A stretch of 64,000 bases of DNA from C00003060 sp964440795 (GTDB lineage: Bacteria > Desulfobacterota > Desulfobacteria > Desulfobacterales > C00003060). The notes below the pieces were generated by a model. It made no database searches. It was not told where the DNA came from and saw nothing but the letters and a program-made list of their open reading frames with translations. The position numbers and the translations under genes are program-made. Below are positions 54,992 through 64,000 of this stretch, piece after piece (position 1 is the stretch's first letter; every line of letters begins with the position of its first letter). The DNA lies in the NCBI GenBank assembly GCA_964440795.1, contig CAYTTQ010000007.1, positions 1 to 64,000 on the forward strand. The letters are read 5' to 3'.

Positions 54992-56419
54992 ATGAAGGAA
55001 CGATTGATAAAACCAGTATTTCTTGCTCTGACGGCGTTGCTGGCGATTCCCGCCGCCGCATGGGGGGCGGACGGCGTACCAACGCCTGCCGAGAATGCCG
55101 CAGCGATTGAAACAGTCCAGATTCATGCGGACTATTTATGGACCCTTATCGCAGCATGTCTTGTCTTTTTTATGCAGGCCGGGTTTGCCATGGTTGAGGC
55201 CGGCTTCACCCGAGCCAAAAGTGCGGTCAATATTTTGATGAAGAATCTGATGGACTTTTCCATGGGGTCCATCACCTTTTGGGCGGTGGGATTCGGTCTC
55301 ATGTTCGGGGCTACGTCTACCGGCTGGTTGGGAACGTCGGGGTTCTTCCTGAGCGATTTTACACCGGGCGGGGACCCCTGGGTCCTGGCTTTCTGGATGT
55401 TTCAGGCTGTATTCGCGGCCACTGCGGCGACCATCGTATCCGGCGCCATGGCGGAGCGGACCAAATTTGTCGGATATTTATCCTATAGTGCCCTATTGAC
55501 TGCATTCATCTATCCCATTTTCGGTAGTTGGGCGTGGGGTAGCCTATATAATGGAAACGGCTGGCTGGAGGGCTTGGGTTTCATCGACTTTGCCGGCTCC
55601 ACGGTGGTCCACTCCGTAGGGGGCTGGGTGGCCCTGGCGGGAGCGATCGTCCTCGGACCGCGGATCGGGAAGTTTGCCAAAGACGGTAAGGTCAAACCCA
55701 TTCCGGGTCACAATCTGCCCTTGGCGGCCCTGGGGGTATTCATTCTCTGGCTGGGCTGGTTCGGCTTCAATCCGGGCTCCACAACGGCGGCCAATAAAGA
55801 TATTGCCATGATCTTTGTGAATACCAATCTGGCGGCGGCTGCCGGCGCCATCTTGGCCATGTTTACCGCTTGGGCCAAGTTCGGCAAGCCGGATGCCAGC
55901 ATGAGCTTGAACGGTGCATTGGCGGGCCTGGTGGGTATCACCGCTGCTTGTGCTACCGTCAGCCCCTTGAGCGCAATCATTATTGGCGCCATCGCCGGCT
56001 GCCTGGTGGTGCTGTCCGTCCTCTTTTTCGATAAGATCAAAGTGGACGACCCGGTGGGCGCCATTTCGGTACACGGCGTCTGCGGGGCTTGGGGAACCCT
56101 GGCCGCAGGTATCTTCAATATGGGTGGTACCTCCGCCAAGATCATCGGAATACAGCTCTTAGGTATCGGCTCCTGTTTTGTTTGGGCCTTTGGAACCGGG
56201 TTTATCATGTTCAAGCTCATCGAAAAGACCGTTGGTTTGAGGGTGAGCCGGGAAGAAGAACTGGAAGGTCTGGATTATGCGGAACATCGGGCAAATGCCT
56301 ATCCCGATTTTCAGATAGCCAGCCGGGTTTGGGCTCCGGCGGAAGCAAAGGGGACGCCTCGGGGTGGCGAAAAAGGACTCGGTGACGTGGCCCGCCCGGC
56401 GAATCAGCCGGCAGTATAA
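54992..56419 (+). CDS. amtB: Ammonium transporter, Amt family
   Basis: A 475-aa channel for ammonium/ammonia with a cleavable signal peptide (MKERLIKPVFLALTALLAIP to about residue 25) and 11 helices. Conserved stretches: FMQAGFAMVEAGFTRAKSA, FAGSTVVHSVGGWVALAGA (with the first pore His) and ISVHGVCGAWGTLAAG (with the second). A cytoplasmic tail of about 60 residues follows. The ATG at 54992 has AAAGGAG directly upstream. It is paired with glnB, which should gate it, and followed by a strong terminator. Confidence 0.96.
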   Translation: MKERLIKPVFLALTALLAIPAAAWGADGVPTPAENAAAIETVQIHADYLWTLIAACLVFFMQAGFAMVEAGFTRAKSAVNILMKNLMDFSMGSITFWAVGFGLMFGATSTGWLGTSGFFLSDFTPGGDPWVLAFWMFQAVFAATAATIVSGAMAERTKFVGYLSYSALLTAFIYPIFGSWAWGSLYNGNGWLEGLGFIDFAGSTVVHSVGGWVALAGAIVLGPRIGKFAKDGKVKPIPGHNLPLAALGVFILWLGWFGFNPGSTTAANKDIAMIFVNTNLAAAAGAILAMFTAWAKFGKPDASMSLNGALAGLVGITAACATVSPLSAIIIGAIAGCLVVLSVLFFDKIKVDDPVGAISVHGVCGAWGTLAAGIFNMGGTSAKIIGIQLLGIGSCFVWAFGTGFIMFKLIEKTVGLRVSREEELEGLDYAEHRANAYPDFQIASRVWAPAEAKGTPRGGEKGLGDVARPANQPAV

Positions 56420-56475
56420 GCTGGCCTGCGGGGTGATAGATCAACAAGTGCTCCGCTAAGTTAGATCAGTGCTGA

Positions 56476-56510
56476 AGCCCGGCCCACTTCTTTGGTGGGT
56501 CGGGCTTTTT
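56476..56510 (+). terminator. Rho-independent terminator of glnB-amtB
   Basis: A 12-bp stem (AGCCCGGCCCAC with GTGGGTCGGGCT, one G-T pair), 7-nt loop and TTTTT run, 56 bp past the amtB stop. Confidence 0.92.
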
Positions 56511-56838
56511 GTCATGCGGTTTTCTACAAGTCTGAAGTAGGGAACGAACGGCCATAGTCGGAAAAACGTTTGAGATTGATTCAACACCTGGAAGGGCGTC
56601 CATATATTGGCGGAACGATATACTTATGGTTTTTTCGTCGTTGGTATGGGGTCTTTCCCACGGCCCGACCCCACGCGCAGCTCCACAACCCACTTTTTTG
56701 AACTTCACGTACTGCCTTAACTTTATTGAGTTTCTTGGCAATAGTGTGATATCAGAAAAAGTCAACGCAAGCTTTTATGCCGATGGAACTCAATAATCTG
56801 TTGGCATTTACAGGCCTTTGACCATCACGGAGAAGACA
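56511..56838. other. Non-coding spacer upstream of the glucoamylase gene
   Basis: No convincing gene. TTGAGT near 56726 with TGATAT downstream could be a weak promoter for the GH15 gene. I see no repeat or RNA. Confidence 0.4.
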
Positions 56839-58902
56839 ATGCCTAGAGACATTCCCGTAGGTAACGGAAGACTTCTCGTCTGCTTTGATCAAAACTACGC
56901 GATACGCGATCTCTATTTCCCTCATGTGGGCCAGGAAAACCACGTTGGGGGTGGATACTGCCGAACGGGCGTTTGGGTGGACGGAAAATTCTCCTGGGTC
57001 GATGAGAATTGGAGACGAGAGTTATCTTACAAGACGGACACGCTGGTCACTGAAGTATCTCTATATCATAACGATTTTGGTCTTCTCCTCGTTTGCCATG
57101 ATATGGTCGACTTCCATGAAGATCTTTACATTCGACAAATCACCATAGAAAACATGCAGCCCCAGAAACGGGAGGTTCGCCTTTTTTTTCATCATGACTT
57201 CAATATTTACGGCAACAGTATCGGTGATACCGCTGCGTACGACCCCCAGACCCAGGCGGTTGTTCATTACAAGGCGGCCAGATATTTCCTGGCCGGCGGA
57301 TCGGCGCCGGGGTCAAACGGCCTTGAAGGTTTCGCCGTAGGGCAAAAGGGGATGGCCGGCAAAGAAGGGACATACAGAGATGCTGAGGACGGGCTTCTTT
57401 CTGGGAACAGTGTGGCCCAAGGGTCGGTCGATTCAGTGATCAGCCTTTCAGTCAGTGTGAAAGGGCAAGACAAAGGAACGGTCTTTTACTGGATTGCTGC
57501 CGGGAAGAGCTGGGACGAGGTTAGAAGGCTTGATGGCTTGGTTAAGACCAAGGGACCGGAAACGGTAATGAAAAGAACGGCGGACTACTGGCATCTTTGG
57601 GTCCAAAAAGAGACGCCACGTCTCGATCTGCTACCGACGGGCGTGGGGCGCATGTATCGACGGAGTTTGCTGGTTTTGAGGACGCAGCTGGACCGGGACG
57701 GCGGAATTACCGCAGCCAATGACTCCGACGTTATTCAGTTCAACCGAGACACCTATTCCTACATTTGGCCCCGGGACGGCGCCTTGGTGGCCAATGCATT
57801 GGATCTGGCGGGATACCTGATTCTGTCTCAACGGTTTTACAGGTTCATGGCCGATAGATTGGAACCGGACGGGTATTTCCATCACAAGTATAACCCGGAC
57901 GGCACGGTGGCCTCGTCCTGGCACCCCTGGTACCTTAACGGGAAGGCGCAGCTGCCGATCCAAGAAGATGAGACGGCCTTGGTCCTGTGGGCACTCTGGA
58001 ATCATTTTGTGCTGTATCGCGACATCGAATTCATTAAGCCCTTGTACAAGCCCCTCATCAAGACCGCGGCTGATTTCATGTGCCGGTATAGAGACCCGGA
58101 GACAGGGCTGCCCGATGCGTCGTATGACTTGTGGGAAGAGAGACGAGGCATTTTGAGCTTTACCGCAGGTACCGTGTTCGGTGGGCTCACTGCGGCATCA
58201 CTTTTTTGCACCGTTTTCGGTGAAACCGAGCGGGCGGAGAAGTATCAACAGGCTGCGGCAGAGATCCGGGACGCCGCATCGGCTCACCTTTGGCAGGCGG
58301 ATTTAAACCGGTTTTGCCGCATGGTATACAGGGATGAGACGGGGGCTCTTAACGTCGACAAAGGACATGATGCCAGTCTGTGGGGGCTCTACGCTTTCGG
58401 GATGTATTCCGCGACGGATGAGCGCATCCGTGCCACCTTTTCCGCCTTACGAGACAAGCTCTGGATCCAGACCCCCGTAGGGGGGATGGCCCGCTACGAG
58501 GATGACGATTATTATCGTGTCAGTCGCGACGTGCCGGGAAACCCTTGGTTCACTTGTACCCTTTGGCTTGCGGATTATCTGGCCGGCACCGCTCAGAGCG
58601 AGACGGATCTCGATGAGGCGATTGACCTAATGGTTTGGGTGACCGACCATGCCCTCCCGTCGGGTGTCCTGGCTGAACAGGTGCATCCATTTACCGGGGT
58701 TCCTTTATCCGTTTCGCCACTGACTTGGAGCCACGCGACGTTCGTAACACTTACCCAGCGCGTTTTGCGACGAATGGGTGAGATGAAGACGTGTCCGGAA
58801 TGTGGTTCCTCATTGCTCTTACGGAAAGAAGGCGAAGATTGGATAACCAAACTCTACGGAAAGACGTGCGATGCCATTCACGGCATGTGCCAAGTAGAAT
58901 AG
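56839..58902 (+). CDS. Glycoside hydrolase family 15 protein (glucoamylase or trehalase type)
   Basis: A 687-aa cytoplasmic enzyme without signal peptide. An N-terminal beta-rich domain (about 1-260) precedes an alpha/alpha-barrel with NRDTYSYIWPRDGALVANAL, PIQEDETALVLWALW, and YDLWEERRGILSFTAGTVFG, where the catalytic Glu residues lie. It releases glucose from alpha-glucans or trehalose. A short tail has CPECGSSLLLRKEGEDW, resembling half a zinc ribbon. The ATG at 56839 has GGAGAAG upstream. It is followed by gnd and zwf, so released glucose may feed the oxidative pentose phosphate path. Confidence 0.92.
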   Translation: MPRDIPVGNGRLLVCFDQNYAIRDLYFPHVGQENHVGGGYCRTGVWVDGKFSWVDENWRRELSYKTDTLVTEVSLYHNDFGLLLVCHDMVDFHEDLYIRQITIENMQPQKREVRLFFHHDFNIYGNSIGDTAAYDPQTQAVVHYKAARYFLAGGSAPGSNGLEGFAVGQKGMAGKEGTYRDAEDGLLSGNSVAQGSVDSVISLSVSVKGQDKGTVFYWIAAGKSWDEVRRLDGLVKTKGPETVMKRTADYWHLWVQKETPRLDLLPTGVGRMYRRSLLVLRTQLDRDGGITAANDSDVIQFNRDTYSYIWPRDGALVANALDLAGYLILSQRFYRFMADRLEPDGYFHHKYNPDGTVASSWHPWYLNGKAQLPIQEDETALVLWALWNHFVLYRDIEFIKPLYKPLIKTAADFMCRYRDPETGLPDASYDLWEERRGILSFTAGTVFGGLTAASLFCTVFGETERAEKYQQAAAEIRDAASAHLWQADLNRFCRMVYRDETGALNVDKGHDASLWGLYAFGMYSATDERIRATFSALRDKLWIQTPVGGMARYEDDDYYRVSRDVPGNPWFTCTLWLADYLAGTAQSETDLDEAIDLMVWVTDHALPSGVLAEQVHPFTGVPLSVSPLTWSHATFVTLTQRVLRRMGEMKTCPECGSSLLLRKEGEDWITKLYGKTCDAIHGMCQVE

Positions 58903-58951
58903 CCGAATACATGTTTTCCTGTATTGACGGATATATTACTGGAGGCAGACG

Positions 58952-59851
58952 ATGAAAATTGGCTTTATCGGTTTAGGCAAAATGGGGGGGAGCATGGTTC
59001 GGCGGCTCCTGGGTGACGGCCACGAGGTGGTGGCGTATGACCCTGTAGCGGCGGCCTTGAAAAAGGCGGAACAAGGTGGCGCCGTCGCTGCGGGATCTCT
59101 TGAAGACTTGGCCGGGGCCTTGGATCCGCCACGGCTGGTATGGATCATGGTGCCCTCGGGGGACCCCACGGAGCAAACGATTGAACGCTTGTCCTCCCTA
59201 ATCGATCGGGGTGACGTGATGATCGACGGGGGAAATTCCTTTTACAAGGATTCCATGCGACGGGCCCAAGAGCAGGCGTCCAAAGGGATCACCCTGCTCG
59301 ATGCGGGGACAAGCGGAGGCATATGGGGCCTCGAGATCGGCTACTGCCTGATGGTGGGCGGACCGAAAGAGGCGTTTAAAACGGCAGAGCCCATATTTGC
59401 CGGTCTGGCCCCCGCCGACGGATACGCCCATGTGGGCCCCTCCGGTGCGGGGCACTATGTGAAGATGATTCATAACGGCATCGAGTATGCCCTGCTTCAA
59501 GGCTACGCCGAGGGCCTCGAAATCCTGGCGGCCAAAGATGAGTTTAATCTCGATCTGGCACAAATCAGCCACCTGTGGAACCAGGGCAGTGTGATCCGCT
59601 CGTGGCTTCTGGATCTGGCGGAGAGGGCTTTCGCCAAGGACCCCCGCTTGTCGTCGGTGGCCGGATATGTCCAGGACTCCGGTGAAGGCCGCTGGACGGT
59701 AACCGAGGCGATTGAACAAGATGTGCCCGCCCCGGTTATCACCCAAGCCCTTTTTGAGCGCTTTCACTCCCGACAACAGGAGTCCTTTGCCGCCAAGGTC
59801 ATTGCCGCGTTGCGAGACGAGTTCGGCGGTCATGGGGTAAAACGGAAATAG
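58952..59851 (+). CDS. gnd: 6-phosphogluconate dehydrogenase, short decarboxylating type
   Basis: Oxidises and decarboxylates 6-phosphogluconate to ribulose-5-phosphate. The Rossmann start MKIGFIGLGKMGGSMVRRLL, VMIDGGNSFYKDSMRRAQ, LLDAGTSGGIWGLEIGYCLM and YVKMIHNGIEYALLQGYAEG are all typical. At 299 aa it is the short GndA/YqeC-type, which is often NAD-linked. RBS GGAGG. It is followed 11 bp later by zwf in one operon. Confidence 0.95.
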   Translation: MKIGFIGLGKMGGSMVRRLLGDGHEVVAYDPVAAALKKAEQGGAVAAGSLEDLAGALDPPRLVWIMVPSGDPTEQTIERLSSLIDRGDVMIDGGNSFYKDSMRRAQEQASKGITLLDAGTSGGIWGLEIGYCLMVGGPKEAFKTAEPIFAGLAPADGYAHVGPSGAGHYVKMIHNGIEYALLQGYAEGLEILAAKDEFNLDLAQISHLWNQGSVIRSWLLDLAERAFAKDPRLSSVAGYVQDSGEGRWTVTEAIEQDVPAPVITQALFERFHSRQQESFAAKVIAALRDEFGGHGVKRK

Positions 59852-59862
59852 AGGGGGCAACC

Positions 59863-61458
59863 ATGGACGCACACGACAGCACCGATGAAAAAGAGACGGC
59901 GACCGTTAAGAACGTGACGGTCCTTGAAACGGGAACGTGTGACATTGAAGCCCCTTCGGCCCCCTGTGCCATTGTCGTTATCGGTGCCTGTGGAGACCTG
60001 GCCCGAAGAAAGCTCGTTAGGGCCCTTTATCGGCTCTTTTGCAATGGCGGACTGCCCTTGGATTTTTTCATTGTCGGCGCGGACATTCCTGAAAAGACCT
60101 CCGAGGGATACCGAAATCTTATCAAGGAATCGCTCCGGGATCTGGGGGGAGAAGAAGTCTCTGAAGAAGCGTGGCGTAATTTTTCGTCCCAGCTCCATTA
60201 TTGCACGATAGATCCGGAAACAGGGTCGCCTTATGCCCTCTTGGCCGATTTTCTTTCTGATACCTTCAAAAAACGCGAGATGCCTGCAAATCGCCTTTTT
60301 TACCTGGCGGTTCCCCCGGATCGATATGTCGACATTATCGGGGATCTCGGCAAGGCATCATTGGCTTCGGAATATGATGGATTTAACGGGTGGTCTCGTG
60401 TGGTGATTGAAAAGCCCTTCGGGCATGACCTGGCCAGCGCTCAGCAGCTCAACAACAGTGTCCAGGAATTCTTCCGGGAAGATCAGATCTTTCGAATCGA
60501 TCATTATCTGGCCAAAGAGACGGTCCAAAACATCCTCATGTTTCGTTTCGCCAACGCCATCTTCGAACCGGTCTGGAACCGCAGATACATCGATCACGTT
60601 CAAATCATGGCGGCCGAGACATTGGGTGTGGAACACCGGGCGGTCTATTACGAACACGCCGGGGTCCTGCGAGATATGTTCCAAAATCACATGCTTCAAC
60701 TCTTGGCCATGATCGCCATGGAACCACCATCCATATTTGAGGCCGATCGGGTGCGCGATGAACGAATCAAGGTCTTCCGCTCCCTTCGCCCGTTTCCGGT
60801 CGATCGGTTGGACGACTCTCTCGTTTTGGGACAATATGCCGCCGGCCGAGGGCCAAAGGGTGAAATGCCCGGCTATCGTGACGAGCCTCAAGTCGAGAAT
60901 GACTCCTTGACGCCCACCTTCGCCATGGCCAAGGTCTGGGTCGATAACTGGCGGTGGCACGGCGTTCCCTTCTACCTGTGTTCGGGAAAACGCATGGCGG
61001 AGAAGATCACCGAGATTACCATTCAGTTTAAAGAGGTTCCTTATCTGATGTTCCGCAAGGTCCTGCCGGAGACTATCCAACCGAACATACTTTCCATCAG
61101 GATCCAACCCAATGAGCGCATTACGATGGCGTTTCAGGCCAAGTCGCCCGGAGCCAAGATCTGTCTCCAACCGGTCACTATGGACTTTCATTACGCGTCC
61201 ATTCATGAAGGCAATCTGCTTGATGCCTATGAGACGGTGATCCTGGATTGTTTGCTCGGTGACCACACCCTGTTCGTGCGGCAAGAGGGCGTGGAACTTT
61301 GCTGGTCTTTTCTATCTCCCATCCTCGAGGCCTGTGAAACCTGTGACAACCGCCGACAAGCATTGCATCTTTATAGGGCCGGAACCTCGGGACCAGCTAA
61401 GGTGGAGGAATTGATGAATCGTGATGGACGCACTTGGCACGCCGCACGGGGTGGATAG
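59863..61458 (+). CDS. zwf: Glucose-6-phosphate 1-dehydrogenase
   Basis: First enzyme of the oxidative pentose phosphate path (531 aa). The nucleotide loop VIGACGDLARRKLVRALYRL is a variant of G-A-x-G-D-L-A-x-R-K. The active-site signature reads RIDHYLAKETVQN, where most relatives have D-H-Y-L-G-K-E, a Gly-to-Ala change. VIEKPFGHDLASAQQLN is conserved. An N-terminal extension of about 28 residues precedes the core. It sits between gnd and a disulfide oxidoreductase gene. Confidence 0.95.
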   Translation: MDAHDSTDEKETATVKNVTVLETGTCDIEAPSAPCAIVVIGACGDLARRKLVRALYRLFCNGGLPLDFFIVGADIPEKTSEGYRNLIKESLRDLGGEEVSEEAWRNFSSQLHYCTIDPETGSPYALLADFLSDTFKKREMPANRLFYLAVPPDRYVDIIGDLGKASLASEYDGFNGWSRVVIEKPFGHDLASAQQLNNSVQEFFREDQIFRIDHYLAKETVQNILMFRFANAIFEPVWNRRYIDHVQIMAAETLGVEHRAVYYEHAGVLRDMFQNHMLQLLAMIAMEPPSIFEADRVRDERIKVFRSLRPFPVDRLDDSLVLGQYAAGRGPKGEMPGYRDEPQVENDSLTPTFAMAKVWVDNWRWHGVPFYLCSGKRMAEKITEITIQFKEVPYLMFRKVLPETIQPNILSIRIQPNERITMAFQAKSPGAKICLQPVTMDFHYASIHEGNLLDAYETVILDCLLGDHTLFVRQEGVELCWSFLSPILEACETCDNRRQALHLYRAGTSGPAKVEELMNRDGRTWHAARGG

Positions 61459-61467
61459 GAGGTAAAA

Positions 61468-62907
61468 ATGGCAAACTACGATTATGATATGGTGGTCATC
61501 GGGGCGGGCGCTGCTGGTCTCACGGTGGCGGCAGGGGCGTCCCAGTTGGGTGCAAAGACGGCGTTGATAGAGAAACGGCCGCAGTTGGGCGGTGATTGTC
61601 TTCTGTATGGTTGTGTGCCCAGCAAGACACTTATCAAAACGGCCAAGGTCTATCATTATGCCAAAAACTTGAAGCGCTTCGGGCTGCCGGCCGTCGATAT
61701 ACCGCCCTGTGATCTGCGTTCGGTACTGAACCATGTGAAGGGCACAATCAATAAAGTGGCGGTTCACGATTCAGTGGAGCGATTTGAGGGCCTGGGGGTG
61801 GATGTGATCTTTGGCAGTGCCGCGTTCGTCTCCGAGCACGAAGTCAAGGTCGAAAATAGGACGCTTTCCAGTGCCCGTTTTACCATTGCCACCGGGAGTA
61901 GTCCGATGGTTTTTCCCATTGAAGGACTGAAAGAAACCGGTTTTTTGACCAACGAAGAAATCTTTTCCGCCGAAGTGCTTCCGCGGCGGTTTGTCGTTCT
62001 CGGAGCGGGACCGATCGGAGCCGAGCTTGCCCACGCGTTTACAAGACTGGGCAGTAAGACCACCCTTTTGGATCTGCTGGACTATCCGCTGGGAGCGGAG
62101 GACCGGGACATGGCGGAAGTCGTGGTGAATCAGATGGTGCAAGACGGTATCGACCTGAAGATGCAGCGCAAGGCCAAAAAGGTCTTCGCGGAAAACGGCG
62201 GCAAGCACATTGTTGTAGAAGACGCCACGGGCGAGGAAGAAACCATTGCCTGCGACGAGCTTCTGGTGGCCACCGGGCGCAAGATGAACGTGGAGGGATT
62301 GAATCTGGAGGCCGCCGGGGTTGAGTACGGCAAAAAGGGCATCGAAACCGACGAACACATGAAGACCAGCCGGAAACATATCTATGCGGCCGGGGATGTA
62401 AACGGTAAATTCCCATTCACCCATATGGCAGGTGCCGAAGGGTCGGTGATCGTAAGAAACGCGATCATGCACGTGCCGGGTAAGATCGATTATAAAATGA
62501 CCCCCTGGGTTACGTTTACCGATCCCGAGATCGCTTCGGTGGGGTACAACGAAAAACGGGCTCAAGCCGAAGAGATTGCCTATGATATTCACACGGAAGA
62601 ATTTGAAGAAGTCGACCGGGCGTTGGCGGAAACGGAATATCAGGGGAAGATAAAGATTCTTACGGAGCAGGGTTCAGACAAGATTATCGGCACCCAGATT
62701 GTCGGGCTCCATGCAGGAGAACTGATCGGGTCATCGGTAATTGCTCTCAACAAAGGCATGAAGCTATCCGATCTGGCCACACAGATTTTTGCTTACCCCA
62801 CGTTATCGGAGATTTATAAGAAGAGTGCGGGAAAGTATTATTCGGACAAGATCTTCAGCCCCAAAGTGAGAAAGATCCTGAAATTTGTATTCGGGTATCA
62901 GGGATAA
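61468..62907 (+). CDS. FAD-dependent pyridine nucleotide-disulfide oxidoreductase (MerA/Lpd-like)
   Basis: A 479-aa flavoprotein: FAD motif MVVIGAGAAGLTVAAGASQL, redox-active disulfide GGDCLLYGCVPSKTL, NAD(P) motif VVLGAGPIGAELAHAFTRLG, FAD motif HIYAAGDVNG and the C-terminal dimerisation domain. It resembles mercuric reductase in overall shape but lacks the N-terminal metal domain and the C-terminal Cys-Cys, so Hg reduction is not supported. It is paired with a TVP38 membrane protein, a frequent association; the electron acceptor is unknown. RBS GGAGGT. Confidence 0.9.
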   Translation: MANYDYDMVVIGAGAAGLTVAAGASQLGAKTALIEKRPQLGGDCLLYGCVPSKTLIKTAKVYHYAKNLKRFGLPAVDIPPCDLRSVLNHVKGTINKVAVHDSVERFEGLGVDVIFGSAAFVSEHEVKVENRTLSSARFTIATGSSPMVFPIEGLKETGFLTNEEIFSAEVLPRRFVVLGAGPIGAELAHAFTRLGSKTTLLDLLDYPLGAEDRDMAEVVVNQMVQDGIDLKMQRKAKKVFAENGGKHIVVEDATGEEETIACDELLVATGRKMNVEGLNLEAAGVEYGKKGIETDEHMKTSRKHIYAAGDVNGKFPFTHMAGAEGSVIVRNAIMHVPGKIDYKMTPWVTFTDPEIASVGYNEKRAQAEEIAYDIHTEEFEEVDRALAETEYQGKIKILTEQGSDKIIGTQIVGLHAGELIGSSVIALNKGMKLSDLATQIFAYPTLSEIYKKSAGKYYSDKIFSPKVRKILKFVFGYQG

Positions 62908-62956
62908 GCGATTCCGGTGTGTTCGGTTGAAAGTTCCATAAACAGGGAGATGTATA

Positions 62957-63655
62957 ATGGCACGTGGGGGAGAACAGGCATCGCAAAAAGGCAAACGACC
63001 GGTGCTGAAGGTTGTGGCTTTGGCGATATTCGTCGTTGCTGCCATTGTCATTGTTCGCTACACGCCGCTCAGGGCATATCTGAAGGCGGAAGCGCTGGGC
63101 CAGTTCTTGGATGCGGCTGGTTTCTGGGCACCATTGTTTTTTATCGTCATTTACGCAGTCGGAGTATGCCTGTTTTTACCGGGTACGTTACTGACCGGAC
63201 TGGGTGCTGCTGTTTTCGGCCCCTATCGGGGGTTCGTCTTCGTCTGGATCGGCGCCATGCTCGGCGCCGGCGCCGCATTCTGGATCGGCAGAACACTCGG
63301 CCGAGAGTTTGCCGCCTCGTTGGTGGGGAACCGCCTCCAAAAATATGATGATGCCATTGAACGAAACGGATTTGCAACCGTACTCTACCTGCGGCTGGTC
63401 TATTTTCCGTTCACGCCCATGAATTTCGGCATGGGACTCACCAAGGTACGATTTTGGGATTACGTGGCGGGAACAGGCCTGGGCATTATTGTGGGGACGT
63501 TCGTCTTGACGTTTTTTATTGGAACGCTCAAACAAGTCTGGGTTTCCGGTAACTGGGAAGAGCTCATTTCTTTCAAGGTCTTCTTTTCCGTCGGGCTGTT
63601 TGTGTTTTCCTTTTTCATTCCAAAAATCATCAAGCGGATCAAAGGGGAAGGGTGA
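62957..63655 (+). CDS. TVP38/TMEM64-family membrane protein
   Basis: A 232-aa integral membrane protein with five to six helices and the family motif FLPGTLLTGLGAAVFGPYRG followed by GAMLGAGAAFWIGRTLGREF, and later LRLVYFPFTPMNFGMG. DedA/TVP38 relatives act in lipid or small-molecule movement across the membrane. It follows the disulfide oxidoreductase gene by 49 bp, with RBS AGGGAGA, implying a joint role. Confidence 0.9.
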   Translation: MARGGEQASQKGKRPVLKVVALAIFVVAAIVIVRYTPLRAYLKAEALGQFLDAAGFWAPLFFIVIYAVGVCLFLPGTLLTGLGAAVFGPYRGFVFVWIGAMLGAGAAFWIGRTLGREFAASLVGNRLQKYDDAIERNGFATVLYLRLVYFPFTPMNFGMGLTKVRFWDYVAGTGLGIIVGTFVLTFFIGTLKQVWVSGNWEELISFKVFFSVGLFVFSFFIPKIIKRIKGEG

Positions 63656-63779
63656 GCCGTCCGGTGATGCCGATGCCTTAATTGATATATAAGAAAGATG
63701 TTAAAATGCCGCCGTCAAGTATCAAAGCGACGGTCGGTTTACGGAAACGTTCAATGTAGATAGAAAAGGAGAGAAGACT

Positions 63780-64000
63780 ATGCGGTGGAAACAGTTCTTC
63801 ACTCCGGTGGAGTCACTCGATGCACTCGCGGCCAAAAAAGTAGTGGACGAGTCGGCTGCAGAGGAAATTGACCTTATTGATGTACGCCAGCCCAAAGAGT
63901 ACGAATCCGAGCATATCCCGGGCGCGAAGTTGATCCCTTTGCCGGATTTGAACAAGCGAATGAGTGAAATCGATTCTGACAAGGTGACACTCGTTTATTG
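63780..64000 (+). CDS. Rhodanese-domain protein (3' end beyond window)
   Basis: Partial ORF of 73 codons beginning MRWKQFFTPVESLDALAAKK. IDLIDVRQPKEYESEHIPGA is the N-terminal part of a rhodanese fold; the active-site Cys loop would lie at or just past the window end, where the sequence reads VTLVY then TG. RBS GAAAAGGAGAG precedes the ATG. Function is probably sulfur transfer, but only the start is visible. Confidence 0.85.
   Translation, partial: MRWKQFFTPVESLDALAAKKVVDESAAEEIDLIDVRQPKEYESEHIPGAKLIPLPDLNKRMSEIDSDKVTLVY

Noticed and set aside
56466..56765. Minus-strand ORF of 99 aa
   Set aside because: It overlaps the glnB-amtB terminator, has no RBS and resembles no family.
61468..62907. 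Mercuric reductase merA
   Set aside because: No N-terminal heavy-metal domain, no C-terminal vicinal cysteines and no other mer genes.

Overview
The window looks like chromosomal DNA from a dissimilatory sulfate-reducing bacterium of the Desulfobacterota (old Deltaproteobacteria). It carries dsrAB with dsrD and a cbiA-type amidase, the complete DsrMKJOP membrane complex, a tetraheme cytochrome c3 and TatBC. The presence of dsrD and the reductive-type dsrMKJOP order point to sulfate reduction rather than sulfur oxidation. I cannot fix the genus. A run of 10 N at 9148-9157 marks a scaffold join, so this is a draft assembly.

Layout. 1-611: non-coding, with a large palindromic repeat element and the dsrMKJOP terminator. 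612-6337 (minus): an RsbRD-N-like gene followed by dsrM-K-J-O-P. 6608-6841: a tRNA-Leu(CAA) with its own promoter and a phased 11-bp repeat array upstream. 6921-8904 (plus): tatB-tatC and a cytochrome c3. 9072-13379 (minus): dsrA-dsrB-dsrD-cbiA. 13663-18955 (minus): a block of little-understood genes directly upstream of dsrA: YkgJ-type Cys-cluster protein, small hypothetical, a PrmA-like methyltransferase with a DsrD-like N-terminus, a YcaO protein, a TPR protein and an unrecognised 398-aa protein. 19112-21155: a second copy of the palindromic element, then a second, longer YcaO protein on the other strand. 21302-25802: a lone LivG-type ATPase, lepA and pgi. 26096-31023: thioredoxin-fold lipoprotein, SH3 protein, phosphatase, radical SAM enzyme, small membrane protein, ArgA-type acetyltransferase and an M23 peptidase. 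31260-41335: secA, argJ, a PpiC/SurA-type foldase, an IspH-UbiA fusion, DUF3842, a 37-aa basic protein and transketolase. 41619-51470: histidine kinase, glycerate kinase, GT81-like glycosyltransferase, glycogen synthase, Lon-like protease, Cys-cluster protein and a PurF-like protein lacking its catalytic Cys. 51535-54277 (minus): a CPA2 antiporter and a two-gene YeeE/YedE sulfur-transport module. 54519-64000: sigma54-type glnB-amt, glucoamylase, gnd, zwf, a disulfide oxidoreductase with a TVP38 protein, and the start of a rhodanese-domain gene.

How the genes fit together. DsrAB reduces sulfite using siroheme; CbiA probably amidates that siroheme; DsrMKJOP links the quinone and periplasmic cytochrome pools to sulfite reduction; TatBC exports the RR-signal protein DsrO. 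Pgi, Zwf, Gnd, Tkt, GlgA, GH15 and the GckA/GT81 pair suggest storage glucan, pentose phosphate and possibly compatible-solute metabolism.

The most striking observation is that the YeeE/YedE gene at 53681-54277 is interrupted by an in-frame TGA exactly where the family has its conserved Cys (G-C-x-S-G-H-G). That TGA is followed at the right distance by a hairpin with a GGTCTG loop, a typical bacterial SECIS. I read it as a selenoprotein, not a pseudogene. Second is the YcaO/TPR/PrmA-like block beside dsrAB, a candidate undescribed modification system.
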